The position numbers and the translations under genes are program-made. DNA of 7,750 bases from Bdellovibrio sp. (GTDB lineage Bacteria > Bdellovibrionota > Bdellovibrionia > Bdellovibrionales > Bdellovibrionaceae): NCBI GenBank assembly GCA_017745015.1, contig JAGIAF010000005.1, positions 1-7,750 on the forward strand, in the 5' to 3' direction. The stretch's first letter is position 1. Every line of letters begins with the position of its first letter. The notes under the pieces were generated by a model. It had not been told where the DNA came from and made no database searches. It saw only the letters and a list, made by a program, of their open reading frames with translations. Shown one piece after another: positions 5,627 to 7,750 of the stretch.

Positions 5627-6091
5627 ATGGGTCAAATGGAATGTAAAACACGTTGGATGGGCGGGCTAGGCTTTGAGGCTGAGTCACGTGGTCTTAAATT
5701 CAAGATGGACGCGAAAGCTGATGCCGGTGGAAAAGACCAAGGTCCCACTCCTAAAGAAGTGCTCCTTGCCAGTATCTGCGCTTGTTCCGGAATGGACGTT
5801 GCCTCCATTTTGCAGAAAATGAGAGTCGATCTTCAATCTTGTGATGTAAATGCTCAGACTGAAACAACAGAAGGTCATCCTGCGATTTTCAAAGAAGTTC
5901 AGGTTCAGTATCGTATCAAGGGCTCCAATATCAAGCCCGATCAAGCGATCAAGGCCGTGACGTTGTCGATGACCAAGTACTGCGGAGTGAGTGCCATGGT
6001 GAATCCGACCTCGCCAATTAAGTACCAAGTATTTTTGAATGATCAACAAATTCACGAAGCTCACGCGGACTTTACAGGCAATCACTCATGA
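5627..6091 (+). CDS. OsmC/Ohr family protein, YhfA-like
   Basis: A 154-residue cytosolic protein of the OsmC superfamily, whose best-studied members (OsmC, Ohr) reduce organic or other hydroperoxides with a pair of cysteines. Both are present: Cys53 in CACSGMDVASIL and Cys119 in KYCGVSAM. The segment GPTPKEVLLASICACSGMDV and the spacing resemble the E. coli YhfA subgroup more than Ohr; the role of that subgroup is not well established, so peroxidase activity is an inference. Cys51 is an extra nearby cysteine. The ATG at 5627 is chosen for its GGAGG site. It is the first gene of a two-gene operon and overlaps arfB by ATGA, suggesting coupled translation. It is divergent from rny across a 122-bp region with a candidate promoter for each side. 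Confidence 0.9.
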   Translation: MGQMECKTRWMGGLGFEAESRGLKFKMDAKADAGGKDQGPTPKEVLLASICACSGMDVASILQKMRVDLQSCDVNAQTETTEGHPAIFKEVQVQYRIKGSNIKPDQAIKAVTLSMTKYCGVSAMVNPTSPIKYQVFLNDQQIHEAHADFTGNHS

Positions 6092-6492
6092 TCATTGATG
6101 TTGGGCTGTTCTTTCATGAATTTGATTTCACCTATGCTCGCTCTCGCGGGCCCGGTGGACAGAATGTGAATCGCACGAATTCTGCGGCGATCTTGCGCTG
6201 GAATTTGCTCAACACGCAGGCATTTCCTGAAAATATCAAAGCTCGACTCATTGAAAAATTGCAAAATCAGCTAACCGATGATGGGGATATTCTGATTCGC
6301 AGTGAAGAATTCCGCGATCAAGATCAGAATCGCTCTTCGTGTTTAAAAAAGCTTCAAGCTCTTTTGCAGAAGGCGTTATTTGTTCCTAAAAAGCGCGTGG
6401 CCACGAAGCCCACGCGCAGTTCAGTTCGCAAACGTTTGGATTCTAAAAAACGTCAGTCTGAAACCAAAGCCAATCGAAAAAAAATCTACTAA
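6088..6492 (+). CDS. arfB: ArfB (YaeJ), peptidyl-tRNA hydrolase for ribosome rescue
   Basis: A 134-residue protein, close to the 140 of E. coli ArfB. ArfB enters ribosomes stalled at the end of broken mRNA and hydrolyses the peptidyl-tRNA. The catalytic GGQ is at residues 23-25 in SRGPGGQNVNR, the class-I release-factor-like motif, followed by a compact domain (about 10-95). The basic C-terminal tail (about 98-134, rich in Lys and Arg, with PTRSSVRKRLDSKKRQ) is what inserts into the empty mRNA channel in ArfB. The tail and short length separate it from RF1, RF2 and from RF-H. The ATG at 6088 overlaps the stop of the OsmC-like gene (ATGA) and has only a weak AGG upstream, so translation probably depends on coupling. 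Its TAA overlaps the stop of the convergent transporter gene, with no terminator between. Confidence 0.93.
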   Translation: MIIDVGLFFHEFDFTYARSRGPGGQNVNRTNSAAILRWNLLNTQAFPENIKARLIEKLQNQLTDDGDILIRSEEFRDQDQNRSSCLKKLQALLQKALFVPKKRVATKPTRSSVRKRLDSKKRQSETKANRKKIY

Positions 6493-7750
6493 TGAACTTC
6501 CGCCAGAGCTTCTGGTGGAGTGACTCCCTTTTCTATTGCTTCAATTTTGCGCGACAAGTAGATGGCTAGGATCGTAAAAGCAATGGCGATATAACCGACC
6601 GTTGTATAGTGTTCTAAACGGCCATCTGCTCCCTTGGTGATAATAATCCCTGCCACATAACTTGCCGTTGCAGATGATAGTTGCTGCACGCAACTCACGA
6701 TACTCATAAAGCTTCCGCGATGTTGTGGTGAAGCGGTTCCTGAAACCAGTGCCGTCGCCGGAATCATGCGGCCTCCAGAGACTACAAAGAAAACCGAAGT
6801 GACTGTCAGTACGATCCACACAGGGCTGACTTCAAGGTGAGTGATCGCAAAAATCGGTAAGATCGTGATGGCGGCGCCATATTTAAAAACCACATGTTTT
6901 CCATAACGATCGGCCAAACGCCCGATGAACGGTGAGGTGAAAATCGTGAAAAGTCCGCCGATCATATAGATCAGCGGCAATTGCTGCTCCGTTAATCCTG
7001 CATTAGACACCATCGAGGGTGACAGATAAGGCACGATGGAGAAGTGACCAATAATCACAGCTGACATGAAGAGAAGCGCGCGCAGTTGATTGGGGTTGTT
7101 TCCAATTCTTACCAGTGATTGATAGACAGCTTCTTTAGGGCGAGTCACTTCCAAGTGATGGCGCATTGGGGGAATAAACATCCACACAACCACGCATAAA
7201 AGCAACGAAGCGACACCCAAGAACATGAAGGGTGCATGCCAATCAAACTCATTTGCCAAGAACAAACTGAAAGGGACTCCCAAGATAGATGCCATGGAGA
7301 AAGAAGTCATAATGACGCCCATGGCAGAGCCGCGGCGCTCGTAAGAAATGGAGTCGCTGACAATGGAAAGTACTAAAGAGCTCAAGACGCCACCGAAGAC
7401 ACCGGTCAAACCACGAGCAAAAAGAAGAAGTTCATAGTTCGGCGCTAAGGCGCACGCAATGGTGCCGATGGAAAAACCGACGAAGAAAAATAGCAGGCAG
7501 TTCTTGCGATCAAACTTATCCATGAAGAAAGAAGCGAGAAAGCCACTGATCCCAGCGCTGAATGTGTACGATGACACGAGGAGTCCGAATTGATGAGGAG
7601 AGATACCGAAGAGGCGCATCAATTGAGGGCCCAGCGGCATCATGATCATGAAGTCGACGATAGAGCTGAATTGAATGGATGCTAAGATTCCAAGCAGAAT
7701 CTTTTCTTTTTTTGAAAACACAATAGGGGCATCATATTCAAGAGGTAGAA
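6489..7750 (-). CDS. MFS transporter (DHA1-like efflux family), 5' end probably outside window
   Basis: A 12-helix major facilitator superfamily permease of the inner membrane, probably an H+-coupled efflux pump of the DHA1 (Bcr/AraJ-like) type. Numbering from the GTG at 7721 (410 residues): helices one to six span about 8-183, a central loop 184-212, and helices seven to twelve about 213-390. The cytoplasmic motif-A copies are seen at 60-73 (DKFDRK) and, better conserved, at 267-275 (GRLADRYGK). The FMIMMPLGPQLM segment after helix one is typical of this group. The GTG at 7721 has no ribosome-binding site, and the frame stays open through 7750 (encoding LEYDAPIV before the FSKKEK start), so the true start is likely beyond the right edge. 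The stop at 6489-6491 overlaps the arfB stop on the other strand. Substrate cannot be told from sequence. Confidence 0.88.
   Translation of the reverse strand, partial: LPLEYDAPIVFSKKEKILLGILASIQFSSIVDFMIMMPLGPQLMRLFGISPHQFGLLVSSYTFSAGISGFLASFFMDKFDRKNCLLFFFVGFSIGTIACALAPNYELLLFARGLTGVFGGVLSSLVLSIVSDSISYERRGSAMGVIMTSFSMASILGVPFSLFLANEFDWHAPFMFLGVASLLLCVVVWMFIPPMRHHLEVTRPKEAVYQSLVRIGNNPNQLRALLFMSAVIIGHFSIVPYLSPSMVSNAGLTEQQLPLIYMIGGLFTIFTSPFIGRLADRYGKHVVFKYGAAITILPIFAITHLEVSPVWIVLTVTSVFFVVSGGRMIPATALVSGTASPQHRGSFMSIVSCVQQLSSATASYVAGIIITKGADGRLEHYTTVGYIAIAFTILAIYLSRKIEAIEKGVTPPEALAEVH

Noticed and set aside
6541..6819. Minus-strand 92-codon frame inside the MFS gene
   Set aside because: It is an out-of-frame shadow of the transporter, which is supported by twelve membrane segments and two motif-A copies.
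1..7750. CRISPR array, tRNA, rRNA, transposase, prophage or known defence genes
   Set aside because: No regular direct repeats, cloverleaf sequences, transposase motifs or phage/defence domains were seen on either strand.

Overview
The window looks like ordinary chromosomal DNA from a Bdellovibrio-like predatory bacterium (phylum Bdellovibrionota). The main pointer is a TIGR02147-type regulator, a family first described from Bdellovibrio and Fibrobacter. A membrane-anchored RNase Y and moderate base composition fit but do not prove this. I see no insertion sequence, phage gene, CRISPR array, tRNA or rRNA.

Layout. Bases 1-1834 (minus strand) hold two coupled genes: a TIGR02147 regulator, and after it, overlapping by ATGA, a secreted protein with a HEHSH zinc-peptidase motif that runs off the left edge. 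Bases 1835-2128 are a gap rich in inverted repeats with one doubtful 51-codon ORF. Bases 2129-3160 (minus) encode a CNNM/DUF21 plus CBS-pair membrane protein that lacks the usual C-terminal CorC/HlyC domain. Bases 3319-3762 (minus) encode a stand-alone response-regulator receiver domain, ending in a perfect 22-bp hairpin. Bases 3921-5504 (minus) encode RNase Y. A 122-bp divergent promoter region follows. On the plus strand, an OsmC/YhfA-like protein (5627-6091) and the ribosome-rescue hydrolase ArfB (6088-6492) form a two-gene operon with an ATGA overlap. It meets, tail to tail with overlapping stop codons, a minus-strand MFS transporter (6489 to the right edge) whose start probably lies outside the window.

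How the genes fit together. RNase Y (mRNA decay) and ArfB (rescue of ribosomes stalled on broken mRNA) are close neighbours, but on opposite strands and from separate promoters, so a functional link is only an inference. The clearest local unit is the regulator/secreted metallopeptidase pair, with palindromes placed over the regulator's ribosome-binding site. I did not find convincing evidence for a wholly new system. The most interesting points are that pair with its structured leader, the altered KH-domain loop of RNase Y, and the unusually long perfect terminator hairpin.
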